Source: Neobacillus drentensis
GTDB taxonomy: Bacteria; Bacillota; Bacilli; Bacillales; Cytobacillaceae
Assembly (NCBI RefSeq): GCF_021560175.1
Contig: NZ_CP091110.1
Location: 3,598,501 to 3,662,500 of the forward strand
Length of the DNA stretch: 64,000 bases
Direction: 5' to 3'
Shown piece after piece: positions 63,961 to 64,000 of the stretch. The notes beneath the pieces were generated by a model, which worked only from the letters and a program-made list of their open reading frames with translations, searched no databases and was not told where the DNA came from. Position 1 is the stretch's first letter. The number at the start of each line of letters is the position of its first letter. A program made the translations under genes and the position numbers.

Positions 63961-64000
63961 TGATGAGTCAAGAGGTCATTCCAATGAATGAAATCACAAA
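63961..64000 (+). CDS. Start of a gene cut by the window edge
   Basis: Strong AAAGGAGG site 7 nt before ATGATG; the frame reads MMSQEVIPMNEIT and runs off the window. Divergent from PadR. Product not recognisable from 13 residues. Confidence 0.6.

Overview
The window is a low-GC chromosomal segment of a Bacillaceae bacterium, Bacillus or Neobacillus-like. Reasons: strong AGGAGG-type ribosome binding sites, many U-tailed hairpin terminators, CcpA-type cre sites, a LytS/LytT pair, PdxS/PdxT with PdxR, a DUF3892 protein and a Bacillus-type proline-rich surface protein. Most genes lie on the minus strand. There is no rRNA, tRNA, CRISPR array or prophage.

Layout. 1-5.5 kb: VOC protein, MFS exporter, remnants of a MocR regulator and of a flavin amine oxidase (each beside a copy of the same promoter/operator), an Ltp-like anchored protein, a MOSC protein and DUF3892. 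5.5-9.4 kb: OFA-type transporter with a LytTR response regulator and LytS-type kinase; its promoter carries a direct repeat like the E. coli YpdB box and a perfect cre. 9.4-13.2 kb: SEC-C protein and a polar amino acid ABC importer. 13.6-19.7 kb: sigma-54 activator and an amidohydrolase/MFS/M20 operon behind a near-consensus -24/-12 promoter. 19.9-23 kb: two truncated genes fused by a deletion (FAD-synthetase-like and XylR_N/V4R), a proline-rich protein, DUF4240. 23.1-29.6 kb: an IS1182 element inside the pdxST terminator hairpin, pdxT-pdxS divergent from pdxR, and an IS256 element inside an array of hairpin repeats.

29.9-39.5 kb: first glycan locus (GH3, AraC regulator, GH2, and GH43 and PD40 propeller genes that are each disrupted by one small lesion). 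39.7-44.9 kb: a 33-residue membrane peptide, a small membrane protein, an MMPL transporter and an OmpR-type two-component system; peptide, MMPL and regulator promoters share an 11-bp direct repeat. 45.1-54.8 kb: second glycan locus (GH1, GH106-like glycosidase, GPH symporter, large AraC regulator, GH2). A bipartite box with a 20-bp period occurs upstream of four genes here and of the first-locus GH2, which suggests one regulator for both loci. 55-64 kb: NarL-type two-component system, cytochrome P450, heterodimeric ABC exporter with MarR regulator and triple operator, PadR regulator, and the first bases of another gene.

The main results are regulatory: several regulator-target pairs can be read from repeated operator sequences. 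No gene cluster was recognised as a wholly unknown system. The TCS/MMPL/micropeptide regulon and the two-locus glycan regulon are the best leads. All functions are inferred from motifs read by eye.
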